64,000 bases of DNA from Lentzea jiangxiensis (lineage in GTDB: Bacteria; Actinomycetota; Actinomycetes; Mycobacteriales; Pseudonocardiaceae): positions 682,001 through 746,000 of the forward strand of contig NZ_FNIX01000002.1 of assembly GCF_900104175.1 (NCBI RefSeq), given 5' to 3'. How positions within the stretch are numbered: position 1 is the first letter of the stretch; each line of letters begins with the position of its first letter. The notes beneath the pieces were generated by a model, which saw nothing but the letters and a program-made list of their open reading frames with translations, was not told the DNA's origin and made no database searches. The translations under genes and the position numbers were made by a program. Positions 35,380-43,635 of this stretch are shown here, one piece after another.

Positions 35380-35949
35380 TCACATGGTGGATGCCGGCAC
35401 GAGCTGCTCCACGAAGTGGGTGAGCGCGTCGGGGTCGTTCGCGATCTCCGGCAGCACCGAGGGCGTGGCGCGTTTGAGCTGCATCCAGCCGACGTAGGCC
35501 GAGTACGCGGATACCGCCTGGTAACGGGCGTTAGCGGCGGGCAGGCCGATTTCGGCGTAGACCTCGGCGAGGAAAGCGACGCGGCGCTGGGTCACGCGGT
35601 GCAGCGCCGGAGCCACTGCCGGATCTCCGGCGTGCGCCACGAGCGCGGGCTCCAGCCCGCTGGTCGGATCCTCGACGATGGCGATGTGCAACAGCGTCCG
35701 CAGCCGCTGCCGGGGGTCCGTGATGGCGTTCACCCGTTCGATGACCAGTTCGGTGCCCTGCAACTCCCACCACTCGAGCGCTTCGCGCAACAGGGCGTTC
35801 CGGTCGGCGAAGTGCCAGTAGAAACTGCCCCGGGTGACGCCGAGCCGCTGGGCCAGCGGCTCGACCGCGACGGCCGCGACCCCGCCTTCCGCCAGTGCGT
35901 CGAGTGCCGCGTGTAGCCAGTCCTGCTTGGAAAGTCGCTGCTTCGCCAC
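35380..35949 (-). CDS. TetR-family transcriptional regulator
   Basis: 189 residues starting at GTG 35949. HTH: VAVEPLAQRLGVTRGSFYWHFADRNALL (in part), with the FYWHF recognition motif near 43-47. The C-terminal domain is the standard helical one (WWELQGTELVIERVNAI). It reads divergently from the DUF3995 membrane protein at 36007; two tandem tacagt..tgta boxes lie between them, so autoregulation and control of the neighbour are likely. Confidence 0.92.
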   Translation of the reverse strand: MAKQRLSKQDWLHAALDALAEGGVAAVAVEPLAQRLGVTRGSFYWHFADRNALLREALEWWELQGTELVIERVNAITDPRQRLRTLLHIAIVEDPTSGLEPALVAHAGDPAVAPALHRVTQRRVAFLAEVYAEIGLPAANARYQAVSAYSAYVGWMQLKRATPSVLPEIANDPDALTHFVEQLVPASTM

Positions 35950-35952
35950 GAT

Positions 35953-35992
35953 CCGTACAGTACTGTATGGAAAACCGTACAGTGGTGTATGG
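35953..35992. promoter_or_regulatory. Tandem operator boxes for the TetR at 35949
   Basis: Two 18-base copies, ccgtacagtactgtatgg (35953-35970) and ccgtacagtggtgtatgg (35975-35992), 22 bases centre to centre. The first contains the perfect palindrome tacagtactgta. They fill the gap between the divergent genes, and the second is just before the DUF3995 ribosome site. Confidence 0.82.
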
Positions 35993-36006
35993 ACGAGGGG
36001 GTTGTG

Positions 36007-36420
36007 ATGACAGGATTGGCAGTGTTGACAGCGGTGGTGCTGCTGCTCGTCGGTGGGCTGCACGTGGTGTGGACGTTCTCGCCGTGGCCGCTGCGCACGC
36101 GTGAGGACTTCGCTCGCCGCGTCGTCGACGTCCCCGTCGACAGGTTGCCGACGCCGGGAATGACACTGGTGGTGGCGCTGCTTCTTGCCGTGGCCGGCTA
36201 TCTGGTCGCCGCCCAAGGCGCACTTGTTGCCGTGCCGGGACCGGCCTGGCTCCCGGTCGTGGGCACAGGCGCCGTGGCGGCCGTGCTGCTGCTGCGCGGC
36301 GCTGTCGGCTTGGCGCTGTCGCTTCGCCGGGACACCGAGTTCGCCAGGCTCGATCGGCGCTATTACTCGCCGTTGTGCCTGGCCCTCGCTGGCTGTTGCG
36401 CGCTCCTGGTGGTGCTGTAG
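36007..36420 (+). CDS. DUF3995 membrane protein
   Basis: 137 residues with about four membrane helices. The first contains the family's LLLVGGLHVVWTFSPWPL (LHVxW motif), later TPGMTLVVALLLAVAGYLVA and a final LCLALAGCCALLVVL. Start ATG 36007 has GAGGGGG at 5 bases; an in-frame ATG at 35989 lies inside the operator region and is less likely. Target of the divergent TetR. Function unknown. Confidence 0.82.
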   Translation: MTGLAVLTAVVLLLVGGLHVVWTFSPWPLRTREDFARRVVDVPVDRLPTPGMTLVVALLLAVAGYLVAAQGALVAVPGPAWLPVVGTGAVAAVLLLRGAVGLALSLRRDTEFARLDRRYYSPLCLALAGCCALLVVL

Positions 36421-36434
36421 CCCTTTCTCCGGGC

Positions 36435-37100
36435 TCAGGAGCGCGGCAGTAGACCCACGAGCGATGTGATGATCGCGAGCCGCAGGGCTGTCGGCAGTTC
36501 GATGCGGTGGACCGCCAGCGCGGGCTCGGACTCGTAGACGGCCAGCAGGCTCGGCGGCGGCGGGGTGTAGGTCGACAGCGCGCCCGCCACCAGCAGCACG
36601 TTCAGGCAGAAGTGCTCTGCGCGGTCACCGACCTCGGGCAGGTGCCGCCGGACGAGGCCGGTCATCACCGCGAGGTTGCTCAGCGAGGCCCGCTTGTGCC
36701 GGCGGACCGCCTCGACCGAGACGTTGTGCTCGAGCACTCCACCCTGCGCGCCGTAGAGGTCGCAGAGCGCACGCCGGGCGGCGAGTGAGCGGCTGATCAC
36801 GTCGGCGGTCTGCTCGGCCCGTTCCGCCACGGGCCGGTCCGGGGCGACGTCGCGGGCCAGCTCCTGCTCCAGTTCGGCCAGCCAGGTCGCCGTCCGGTCG
36901 TCCATCAGGTCGAGCAGCACCGCCTCGCGTGACTCGAAGTAACGCAGCACCGCCGTCTTGGCCAGGCCGACCCGACGGCTCAGCTCGTTCAGGGTCACCT
37001 CGGCCACCGGCATCTCGTCGAGCATCGCCGAGGTCGTCTCGAGGATCGCCCGGCGACGGACCTCCCGCTGCTCTTCGGTGCGCGCCCGCTGGAACGTCAT
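36435..37100 (-). CDS. TetR-family transcriptional regulator
   Basis: 221 residues. HTH in VTLNELSRRVGLAKTAVLRYFESREAVLLDL (in part; recognition helix AKTAVLRYFES about residues 47-57). The C-terminal domain resembles the group that controls short-chain dehydrogenases. It is divergent from the SDR at 37202, and three near-identical palindromic boxes lie between them, one embedded in the SDR promoter. It is very likely a repressor of that SDR and itself. Confidence 0.93.
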   Translation of the reverse strand: MTFQRARTEEQREVRRRAILETTSAMLDEMPVAEVTLNELSRRVGLAKTAVLRYFESREAVLLDLMDDRTATWLAELEQELARDVAPDRPVAERAEQTADVISRSLAARRALCDLYGAQGGVLEHNVSVEAVRRHKRASLSNLAVMTGLVRRHLPEVGDRAEHFCLNVLLVAGALSTYTPPPPSLLAVYESEPALAVHRIELPTALRLAIITSLVGLLPRS

Positions 37101-37118
37101 GGCACCGATCCTAGCTTG

Positions 37119-37188
37119 GGTACCGCCGGTACCTTGACAGTGTACCGGCGGTACATTACTGTTCCGGCTATAAGTTACCGGCGGTACA
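37119..37188 (+). promoter_or_regulatory. SDR promoter with three TetR operator boxes
   Basis: Boxes ggtaccgccggtacc (37119-37133), tgtaccggcggtaca (37141-37155) and gttaccggcggtaca (37174-37188). A -35 TTGACA at 37134-37139 and -10 TACTGT at 37157-37162 are separated by exactly 17 bases, and the middle box fills that spacer. Bound repressor would block RNA polymerase directly. Confidence 0.85.
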
Positions 37189-37201
37189 TTAGGAGAGCCC
37201 G

Positions 37202-38116
37202 ATGAAGTGGACCGAGCAGCACATCCCGCGCCAGGACGGCCGCGTCGCCGTCATCACCGGCGCGAACACCGGACTGGGCTTCGAGACCGCCCGGCGGCTC
37301 GCCGAGCGCGGGGCGGCGGTCGTGCTGGCCGTGCGCGACACCGGCAAGGGAAGGCAGGCCGCAGCCCGGATCAACGGCGACGTCTCCGTGCGGGAACTGG
37401 ACCTGACCTCGCTGGACTCGGTGCGCGCCGCCGCGGCCGACCTGCGCACCACCCACCCGCGGATCGACCTGCTCATCAACAACGCCGGGGTGATGTACAC
37501 CCCCCAGCAGACCACCCGCGACGGCTTCGAGATGCAGTTCGGCACCAACCACCTGGGCCACTTCGCGCTCACCGGCCTGCTGCTCGACCTGCTGCTGCCG
37601 GTGCCCGGCTCGCGGGTGGTCACGGTCAGCAGCACCGGTCACCGCATCCGCGCGGACATCCACTTCGACGACCTGCAGTGGGAGCGCTCCTACAGCCGGA
37701 TCGGCGCCTACGGCCAGTCGAAGCTCGCCAACCTGATGTTCACCTACGAGCTGCAGCGCCGGCTGGCCGCGCACGGCACCACCACCGCGGTGGCCGCGCA
37801 CCCCGGTGTCTCCAACACCGAACTGGTCCGCAACACCCCGCCGTTCGCTCGCCGGTTGATCACCTGGCTCGCTCCGCTGGTCACCCAGTCCGCGGCGGCG
37901 GGCGCGCTTCCCACCCTGCGTGCCGCCACCGACCCGGCCGTCCTCGGCGGCCAGTACTACGGACCCGACGGTCTGGCCGAGGTCCGCGGCTACCCGAAGC
38001 TGGTCAGCTCCAGCCCCGGCTCCTACGACCTGGCCGTGCAGCAACGCCTCTGGGCCGTTTCGGAAGACCTCACCGGCGTGCGGTTCCCGGTCGGTCAGTC
38101 AGCCGCCGTGGCGTGA
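37202..38116 (+). CDS. Short-chain dehydrogenase/reductase (retinol-dehydrogenase-like)
   Basis: 304 residues. Cofactor loop GANTGLGFE (about 20-28), NNAGVMYTP (~94-102), catalytic Ser in VVTVSSTGHRIR and YGQSK (~171-175) are all present, so this SDR is intact. The pattern fits the WW-oxidoreductase/retinol-dehydrogenase-like branch common in actinobacteria, NADP-dependent by most precedents. GGAGAG precedes the ATG. It is controlled by the divergent TetR through the operator-promoter at 37119-37188. Substrate unknown. Confidence 0.93.
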   Translation: MKWTEQHIPRQDGRVAVITGANTGLGFETARRLAERGAAVVLAVRDTGKGRQAAARINGDVSVRELDLTSLDSVRAAAADLRTTHPRIDLLINNAGVMYTPQQTTRDGFEMQFGTNHLGHFALTGLLLDLLLPVPGSRVVTVSSTGHRIRADIHFDDLQWERSYSRIGAYGQSKLANLMFTYELQRRLAAHGTTTAVAAHPGVSNTELVRNTPPFARRLITWLAPLVTQSAAAGALPTLRAATDPAVLGGQYYGPDGLAEVRGYPKLVSSSPGSYDLAVQQRLWAVSEDLTGVRFPVGQSAAVA

Positions 38117-38202
38117 GACCCGTTCCGGGGGCGGCACGGCGTGAACCTCGCAACCACAGGTGCGTCACGCCGCTGGAGGACGCACCCGTCGGAGCGCTGG
38201 GG

Positions 38203-38369
38203 CAGTGTCGACCTCGAATTGCTGCTGTGGTTGGCGCGCAACGAAATCATCCTGCGTACATCGCCGACGCGGAGCGTGCAGGCGACGGTGAGCTGGCGGA
38301 CTTCTTGCGGCGAGCCGCAAGGGTGCCGACGAGGGCAAGGAACTGCTGATCCGGCGGTCGAACGGCTGA
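38203..38369 (+). pseudogene. Frameshifted small conserved gene
   Basis: The frame starting near 38203 reads AVVGAQRNHPAYIADAERAG and GELADFLRRAA. From 38319 the reading continues in another frame as KGADEGKELLIRRSNG and stops at 38369. The two parts together look like a small conserved actinobacterial helical protein (from memory, not checked), with a frame break and probably a few residues lost at about 38316-38319. No product of normal length can be made. Confidence 0.5.
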
Positions 38370-38454
38370 CGCCGCCATGGGGGATGCCAGCGACCCGGTT
38401 CACCGGATCGCGGGCACCGCCCGGAGGGTCACGTCACGGCCGAGACCGACCGTC

Positions 38455-38640
38455 ATCCTGGTGGTGTCGTTGCGCGTGGCGGACCCGTGCACGCGCCGGC
38501 CGCCGCTGGCGGGGATGCGGCCGATCTTCTTGTCGTTCATGTGGACCAGCTCGCCCGGTTGGTCTCGTTCGTGGCGGATCGCGGTGGTCTTGCTCGATCG
38601 GACACGGCGCCGGAGTTCGGCACTGGTGCGGTGCGGTAAG
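38455..38640 (-). mobile_element. IS481-family transposase remnant
   Basis: The reverse strand encodes TTAIRHERDQPGELVHMNDK followed by KIGRIPASGGRRVHG, which is the conserved ...RPGELVHVDxKKLGRIP-GGGxRVHG block at the start of the IS481 DDE catalytic domain. Only about 60 residues survive; the first Asp of the DDE triad appears changed (HMND for HVDV). No terminal inverted repeats were seen. It is a dead insertion-sequence fragment. Confidence 0.65.
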
Positions 38641-38809
38641 CGGTGCGGCCGCGAGAACGTTGACGCAGGTCTGCCTTGTCCCGTGACATGCCGGCCCGGC
38701 CAGGTGCGGCTATTGGGCACGGACCACGTTCTGTGATCGGCTTCGGCGCTGCTCGCTTCGTTGTCAGAGGACCGCGTTCGGGCCGAGCCAATCGACGAAG
38801 TTCGTCACC

Positions 38810-39190
38810 GTGTCCGACTTCCGGCGTTCGAGCATGGCGATTCCCCGAAGTGTCTCGCGGACCATCGGGTGCAGGCGCGTCTGCTGCGGTGCCACCTTCC
38901 GGCCGAGCAAGAAGGTCGACATCGGCTGGCACCAGTTCATCCTGAACACGCAGGAGTACGCCACGTTCTGCGAGCGGGAGGCCGGCTACTTCATCCACCA
39001 CGTACCGGATGAGTTCGCTGCGCCGCAGCGCACCGAGACCGATGTCCGACAGGTGCTGGCCCCTACGGTGGAAGCCATCACCAAGGCCGGATTGCCGTTG
39101 CACCCGGAACTGTGGCTCGACGGTGGCGGACGCTGCTCTCAGTGCCACAGCGGGTGCACCAACTGCGGCCAAGGCGACGACCCCAGCTAG
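38810..39190 (+). CDS. Glycine-rich-domain (GRDP-like) protein, possibly N-terminally altered
   Basis: 126 residues. RPSKKVDIGWHQFILNTQEY, FCEREAGYFIHHVPDE and the C-terminal LDGGGRCSQCHSGCTNC match bacterial members of the glycine-rich-domain family (VDxGWHxFILxTxxYxxFC motif). The first ~35 residues are Arg/Ser/Cys-rich and do not look like the family's usual helical N-terminus, so a frameshift or truncation upstream is possible. GTG 38810 is the first start in frame. The Cys-His cluster may bind metal. It comes just before the APH-like gene. Confidence 0.65.
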   Translation: MSDFRRSSMAIPRSVSRTIGCRRVCCGATFRPSKKVDIGWHQFILNTQEYATFCEREAGYFIHHVPDEFAAPQRTETDVRQVLAPTVEAITKAGLPLHPELWLDGGGRCSQCHSGCTNCGQGDDPS

Positions 39191-39251
39191 CAGACCGAGA
39201 CAGAGGAGCCCGACGATCAATCGCCTCAACTGGAGTGACCTGCCCGCAGGC

Positions 39252-40082
39252 GTGGCCGCCGCTGTCAGCGAGCACACGGGACATGTGACCGAAGTGGAGG
39301 AGGCCTTGGCCGGTCGCAACTCCGCGATCGCCGCGTCGCTGATGACGGAGGACGGCTGGGTGTTCTGCAAGGGCATCAAGGCGGACGATCACCAGGCCTT
39401 CATGCACCGCAACGAAGCGGCCGTGAACCCCTTCCTGCCGAAGGACGTAGCTCCACGATTGCTGTGGCGGGTCGACACCGATGGTTGGCTGCTGCTCGGG
39501 TTCGAGCACGTTCCCGGGCAGCACGCCGACTTTTCGCCGGGCTCAACCGGCCTGCCGATGGTCGCGGACGCGGTTCGGACGATCACCACCACCGACGCGC
39601 CCTCTGCCCTCGCCGTGAAGCGAGAGATGGCGAAGCAGTGGGCGGCGGCGCTGGACAGTGAACTGAACCTGGAAGTGCCTGACGACGCGCACGCGTGGTC
39701 GAAGAAGAACTCGACCACGGTGGCGAAATGGGCACGTCGGGCACCGGCCTACATGGACGGTTCGACCCTGATCCACTCCGACTTGAACCCGTTCGACTTC
39801 CTGGTCTCGGACAAGGCTCGCGTGGTGGATTGGGCGTGGTGGAGGCCGGGCGCTGCCTGGGTAGACGTCGCTCAGGTGGCGGTTCGGTTGGTCGCTGCGG
39901 GACACCAGCCCTCAGACGCCGAAGCCTGGGCCGAACAGCTCGACGCATTCCGCACGGCCGATCCCGACGCGATCACGGCGTACACCGCGTCTCTGGTGCG
40001 CATGTGGGAACGGAAGTTCGCCGGGACGGCCGCCACCGAAGGAGCGCGTCGTTGGTTCGAGTACAGGCTCGGCAACTGCTGA
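39252..40082 (+). CDS. Aminoglycoside phosphotransferase (APH)-like kinase
   Basis: About 276 residues from GTG 39252. Kinase-like landmarks: WVFCKGIKAD (ATP-site Lys), LIHSDLNPFDFLV (catalytic HxDxxxxN loop, here HSDLNPFDF) and ARVVDWAWWRPGA (metal Asp). Family members phosphorylate small molecules or are of unknown substrate; resistance cannot be inferred. A strong GAGGAG at 39203-39208 is 7 bases from an in-frame ATC (39216), so translation may begin there or an ATG was lost. A perfect terminator follows. Confidence 0.78.
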   Translation: MAAAVSEHTGHVTEVEEALAGRNSAIAASLMTEDGWVFCKGIKADDHQAFMHRNEAAVNPFLPKDVAPRLLWRVDTDGWLLLGFEHVPGQHADFSPGSTGLPMVADAVRTITTTDAPSALAVKREMAKQWAAALDSELNLEVPDDAHAWSKKNSTTVAKWARRAPAYMDGSTLIHSDLNPFDFLVSDKARVVDWAWWRPGAAWVDVAQVAVRLVAAGHQPSDAEAWAEQLDAFRTADPDAITAYTASLVRMWERKFAGTAATEGARRWFEYRLGNC

Positions 40083-40096
40083 GGCTGCCGCTCACG

Positions 40097-40127
40097 AGAG
40101 GCCTCGCCGAAGCTCGGCGAGGCCTCT
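40097..40127. terminator. Bidirectional terminator between APH-like gene and recQ
   Basis: Perfect 14-bp stem (agaggcctcgccga / tcggcgaggcctct) with a 3-base loop. The plus-strand side is followed by gctttc. It serves the convergent genes ending at 40082 and 40168. Confidence 0.88.
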
Positions 40128-40167
40128 GCTTTCGGCGGAGGATGCTCGACCGCCGTGCCGCTGAAGA

Positions 40168-41784
40168 TCACACCGGGGTGAGCACCCCGTTCTCCCGCAA
40201 GGCGGTGAGGGAGAGCGTCTTGTAGCCGACGTCGTCGAACAGCACCATCACCCGGTCGGCCTCGTGGTGCACGACCACGCCACGGCCCCATTGTTCGTGG
40301 CGCACCGGGGAGTTCGGCGGGTACTCGCTGCTTCCGGAGTCTTCGTCGGACAAGCCCTCGTCGCAGTTGTCGCAGTGGCCGCAGGGCTGGTCGAGCTCCT
40401 GACCGAAGTAGCCGATCAGGAACCGCCGGCGGCAGTCGCGCGTGTCGGCGTACTGGTGCATGACCTCCAGTCGCGAGCGGTCCCGGTTCTCCTGCCGCTC
40501 CGCCTCCTCCGTCACCGCCGCGACGGCCTTGGCCGGTGGGGGAGCGCCTTCCGCGTACCGCACGTGGTCGTGACCGGTGTGCACGACCTCCACGCTCTCC
40601 AGCAGGTTCACCACGGCGGTGACCTTCCGGCGGGACCGGTCGAGCCGCCGCACCAGGTCGGTGATCGCCACGCCGGACCGCCGGCGGCGCACAGCGGTGG
40701 CGACCTCGCGCACGCACTCGCGGTCCAGCGTCCTGCCGGTCAGGAACCGTTGCAGGCTCTGGTCTTCCGGCCGGTGGAACAACACCACGTCGGCAGGCTC
40801 GCCGTCGCGGCCCGCGCGGCCGATCTCCTGGTAGTACGCGTCCAGCGAGCCGGGCGTCGCGGTGTGCACGACGAACCGCACGTCCGGTTTGTCGATGCCC
40901 ATGCCGAACGCGGAGGTGGCCGCGACCACGCGCACGTCACCCCGCATGAACCCGTCCTGCACCCGCTTGCGGTCAGCGGCCTTCATGCCGGCGTGGAAGG
41001 CCGCGGCGGCAACGCCTCGCGCGGCCAGGTCGTCGGCGTACCGCTCGGCGTCCTTGCGGGTGGGCACGTACAGCAGGCCGTGCCCGGTGCGGTCCGCCGC
41101 CCAGTCGACGACAGTCCGCCTGCGTTGGTCGTCGTCGGTGCAGAACCGCACTGCCAGGTGCAGGTTGGGCCGGTCGAACCCGGCGACGATCACCGCCGCG
41201 TCACGCAGACCGAGGTGCTCGACGACGTCCGCGCGCACCGGGCCGCTCGCGGTGGCGGTGAGCGCGAGCACTGGCGGGTGGTCCAGCCTCTCGATCACGT
41301 GCCGCAGCCGCAGGTAGTCGGGCCGGAAGTCGTGTCCCCAGGCCGACACGCAGTGCGCCTCGTCGACGACGAACAACGAGGGCTTGGCCTCCCGCAGCCG
41401 CTCGAGCGTTCCGGCGTCGGCGAGTTGTTCGGGGGACAGGAAAAGGTACTTGGTCCCGCCCTCGGTGAACTCCTGCCAGGCCTGCTCGGTGACCTCCGCG
41501 GTCTGAGCGGAGTTGACCGCTGCCGCCGCCGGCGCACCGGCCGCCCGCAGCGAGGCGACCTGGTCCCGCTGCAGGGCGATCAGCGGCGACACGACCACGG
41601 CCGGGCCGTCGAGCAGGATCGCCGGGACCTGGTAGATGGCCGACTTGCCGGCCCCGGTCGGCATCACGACCAGCGCGTCCCGGCCGTCGAGGAGGTGCCG
41701 CATGGCGAGCTCCTGTTCCTCGTGCAGCGTGGTCCAGCCGAAGACCTCTTCCGCCGTCCTGAGGAGCTGGTCGTCAGCCGACAT
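40168..41784 (-). CDS. recQ: RecQ-family ATP-dependent DNA helicase
   Basis: 538 residues. Walker A MPTGAGKSAIYQ (about 40-51), DEAH box VVDEAHCVSAWGHDFRPDY, ALTATAS, LLYVPTRKDAERYADDLA, VVAATSAFGMGIDKPDVRFV and the arginine finger region YYQEIGRAGRDG are in order. A zinc-binding RQC portion with DCRRRFLIGYFG and CGHCDNC follows, then a small C-terminal domain (WGRGVVVHHEADRVMVLFDD). The winged-helix and HRDC parts of longer RecQs are short or absent, as in many actinobacterial members. Role in recombination/repair. Confidence 0.95.
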   Translation of the reverse strand: MSADDQLLRTAEEVFGWTTLHEEQELAMRHLLDGRDALVVMPTGAGKSAIYQVPAILLDGPAVVVSPLIALQRDQVASLRAAGAPAAAAVNSAQTAEVTEQAWQEFTEGGTKYLFLSPEQLADAGTLERLREAKPSLFVVDEAHCVSAWGHDFRPDYLRLRHVIERLDHPPVLALTATASGPVRADVVEHLGLRDAAVIVAGFDRPNLHLAVRFCTDDDQRRRTVVDWAADRTGHGLLYVPTRKDAERYADDLAARGVAAAAFHAGMKAADRKRVQDGFMRGDVRVVAATSAFGMGIDKPDVRFVVHTATPGSLDAYYQEIGRAGRDGEPADVVLFHRPEDQSLQRFLTGRTLDRECVREVATAVRRRRSGVAITDLVRRLDRSRRKVTAVVNLLESVEVVHTGHDHVRYAEGAPPPAKAVAAVTEEAERQENRDRSRLEVMHQYADTRDCRRRFLIGYFGQELDQPCGHCDNCDEGLSDEDSGSSEYPPNSPVRHEQWGRGVVVHHEADRVMVLFDDVGYKTLSLTALRENGVLTPV

Positions 41785-42010
41785 GGCACTGGCACATTCG
41801 TGTCGTCTCCGTTCGTCGCGTTGTCCGGTGTGGAGGATTAGCCCGGCAGCGTGTCGGCAAACACCGGCAGCGTCACATTCGCCGGTACGTCGCGGGAGCT
41901 GTGCACGAGCGCCTGGAGCACCCCTCCGATCACTTGCGACGAGCCGCGCCCGGCACCTTGACGACTCGGCTTGGCGTTGGCGCGACCGGTGGTGGACCTG
42001 AGCCGAGGAC

Positions 42011-42032
42011 CTGTACCGTCCGGACGGTACAG
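42011..42032. promoter_or_regulatory. Perfect 22-bp operator palindrome upstream of TetR gene
   Basis: ctgtaccgtcc / ggacggtacag, an uninterrupted perfect palindrome ending 8 bases before the ATG at 42041. Position over the start region suggests tight autoregulation. Confidence 0.85.
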
Positions 42033-42040
42033 TGGGCTAC

Positions 42041-42559
42041 ATGGCCGATACCCGTGACCAGATCCTCGACGCGGCTGAACGGTTGCTGATCGCCGGCAAG
42101 GTGCCTCCACCGCTGCACGCCGTGGCGCAGGAGGCGGGGGTGAGCAAGGGCGGTGTGCTCTACCACTTCACCACCACGACGCTGCTGCACGGCGTCGTGC
42201 AACGCGCTGTCCGGCTCGCCGACGAGCGGCTGACGGCCGCCGCCGCACAAGGTGCGATGGCTGCCGCGTGGTTGCGGCTGTCGGTCCCCGACGACCAGGA
42301 CCGACGCCTGTTCCAGGCGGTGCTGTCGATGGTGAAGGTGACCGCCGCCGGAGATCTCGACCTGCCGGCGGAGGTGGGGGAGGCCGCCGAGCGCTGGGAC
42401 CGCATGCTGCTGGCGGAGCTGGGCGATCCCGCTCGCGCCCGCGTGGTCCGCCTGGTCGGCGACGGGCTGTTGTTCAACGCACTCACCTCGCAGCCACCTG
42501 ACGCGGCCGACGTCGACGCTCTCGTGAGCCACCTCGGCCTGCCGCCGGGCGTCGAATGA
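42041..42559 (+). CDS. TetR-family transcriptional regulator
   Basis: 172 residues. The HTH is ILDAAERLLIAGKVPPPLHA, VAQEAGVSKGGVLYHFTTTTLL (recognition helix KGGVLYHF), and the C-terminal domain belongs to the TetR_C_37-like group. ATG 42041 is chosen over an in-frame ATG 9 bases upstream because it starts the canonical MADTRDQIL sequence. Its stop overlaps the start of the GAP-family gene (ATGA), so the repressor is co-transcribed with its likely target. Confidence 0.93.
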   Translation: MADTRDQILDAAERLLIAGKVPPPLHAVAQEAGVSKGGVLYHFTTTTLLHGVVQRAVRLADERLTAAAAQGAMAAAWLRLSVPDDQDRRLFQAVLSMVKVTAAGDLDLPAEVGEAAERWDRMLLAELGDPARARVVRLVGDGLLFNALTSQPPDAADVDALVSHLGLPPGVE

Positions 42560-43221
42560 GTCCCGTCCTGCTCGCCGGCATCGCGGGCTTGGCGCTGCTG
42601 GACGCGCTGAACCCGGCGACGATCGCCGGTGTCGCGTTGCTCCTGCTCTCTCCTTCGCGCCGGCCCGTGACCGCCGCGGCCCTGTTCGCGCTCGGCGCCT
42701 ACACCGCGGTGCTCGCGCTCGGCGTCGTGCTCCTGGTCGGTGCCGACGTCGCGGCGGGCGTCATCACCGACGCCATGACCTGGTTGCGCCGTGCGGCGCT
42801 GTTGCTCGGGGCCGGCTCACTGGTGGTGGCCGGTGTCCGGCGCTTCCGCACACGTACCCGGACTGCCGTGGTGTTGCCGGCATGGGTGTCGGTGCGGACC
42901 GCGGTGCCGCTGGGTGTTGTGGTCACGGGCGCCGACCTGCCCAACGCCTTCCCGTACTTCCTGGCCGTCGAACGGCTGGTCACCGCCGGCGTCCACACCG
43001 GACAGGCGCTCCTCGTCCTCGCCGCCTACGCGCTGATCTACTGCCTGCCGTGTGTCGTCCTCGTCGTGCTGGGCGCGGCTTTCGGCGGGAAGGTGCGGCC
43101 CCGGCTCGACGGCCTTTACGCCCGGCTCGGTGCGGAGAAGGCCGTGCCGGCGAACGTCGGACTGGGCGTGCTGTGGCTCCTGCTCGCATGCGGCGTCGTG
43201 CTGCTGGCTTTCCTGTGGTGA
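42556..43221 (+). CDS. GAP/Sap-family integral membrane protein
   Basis: 221 residues with six predicted membrane helices. The family N-terminal signature LALLDALNPATIAGVALLLL is present, as is GADLPNAFPYFLAVERL in the middle. In mycobacteria relatives (Sap, GAP) help move glycolipids such as sulfolipid-1 or glycopeptidolipid to the surface. The same role here is only suggestive. Coupled by ATGA to the TetR gene, so a small self-regulated operon. Confidence 0.85.
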   Translation: MSPVLLAGIAGLALLDALNPATIAGVALLLLSPSRRPVTAAALFALGAYTAVLALGVVLLVGADVAAGVITDAMTWLRRAALLLGAGSLVVAGVRRFRTRTRTAVVLPAWVSVRTAVPLGVVVTGADLPNAFPYFLAVERLVTAGVHTGQALLVLAAYALIYCLPCVVLVVLGAAFGGKVRPRLDGLYARLGAEKAVPANVGLGVLWLLLACGVVLLAFLW

Positions 43222-43257
43222 GCCGGCGTGGCGGTCCTCCGGGTGCGCATCCAGTTG

Positions 43258-43553
43258 GCGGTGACCGCCACAACAGCGCGCCGCTGCTCGAAGCCGCACT
43301 GCTCGTCAGGTCGCGCTCACCTCCGCCGGGCCTGATAGCGGATCCGCGAGCGGTCACGCATCTGGACCAGTCCGGTATCAAGGCGCTGATCAGCAGCGAT
43401 GAGTTCGCCAACGCGGCAGGCGTCCGATTGGCGGTGGTGGCACCTCGTGCCCGATTTGTACGAGGATCTGGCCGAGGCGGTCCGTGCGTTGATCGCCAGC
43501 AGCCCGGTGCCACCGTGTCAGACGTGGACAACCTCGTGCCGGTGATCGTCTGA
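43258..43553 (+). pseudogene. Probable STAS-domain remnant
   Basis: The plus-strand frame reads APLLEAALLVRSRSPPPGL then AVTHLDQSGIKALISSDEFA, AAGVRLAVVAP: the beta-strand/helix core of a STAS anti-anti-sigma protein with THLDQSG in place of the usual hxxLDSSG. Upstream strands are missing and the coding signal moves to another frame near 43440 (VPDLYEDLAEAVRALIASSP), so the gene is probably broken. Conserved Ser is replaced by Gln-Ser order. Low certainty. Confidence 0.42.
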
Positions 43554-43635
43554 AGCTCGGCTTGGCGCTGCAAGGCAGGTCGGACCCTGCCCGAGTTCGG
43601 TCACTTGCGGAGCGCCCAGGCGGCAAGCGGTCCCG

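Noticed and set aside
38455-38640. Intact insertion sequence
   Set aside because: Only ~60 residues of the transposase remain and no terminal repeats are visible; reported as a remnant.
41838-42010. Possible small reverse-strand gene ending in a GSSQVIGGVLQALVHSS-type stretch
   Set aside because: No start signal and similarity too weak to name; left unannotated in the recQ/TetR gap.
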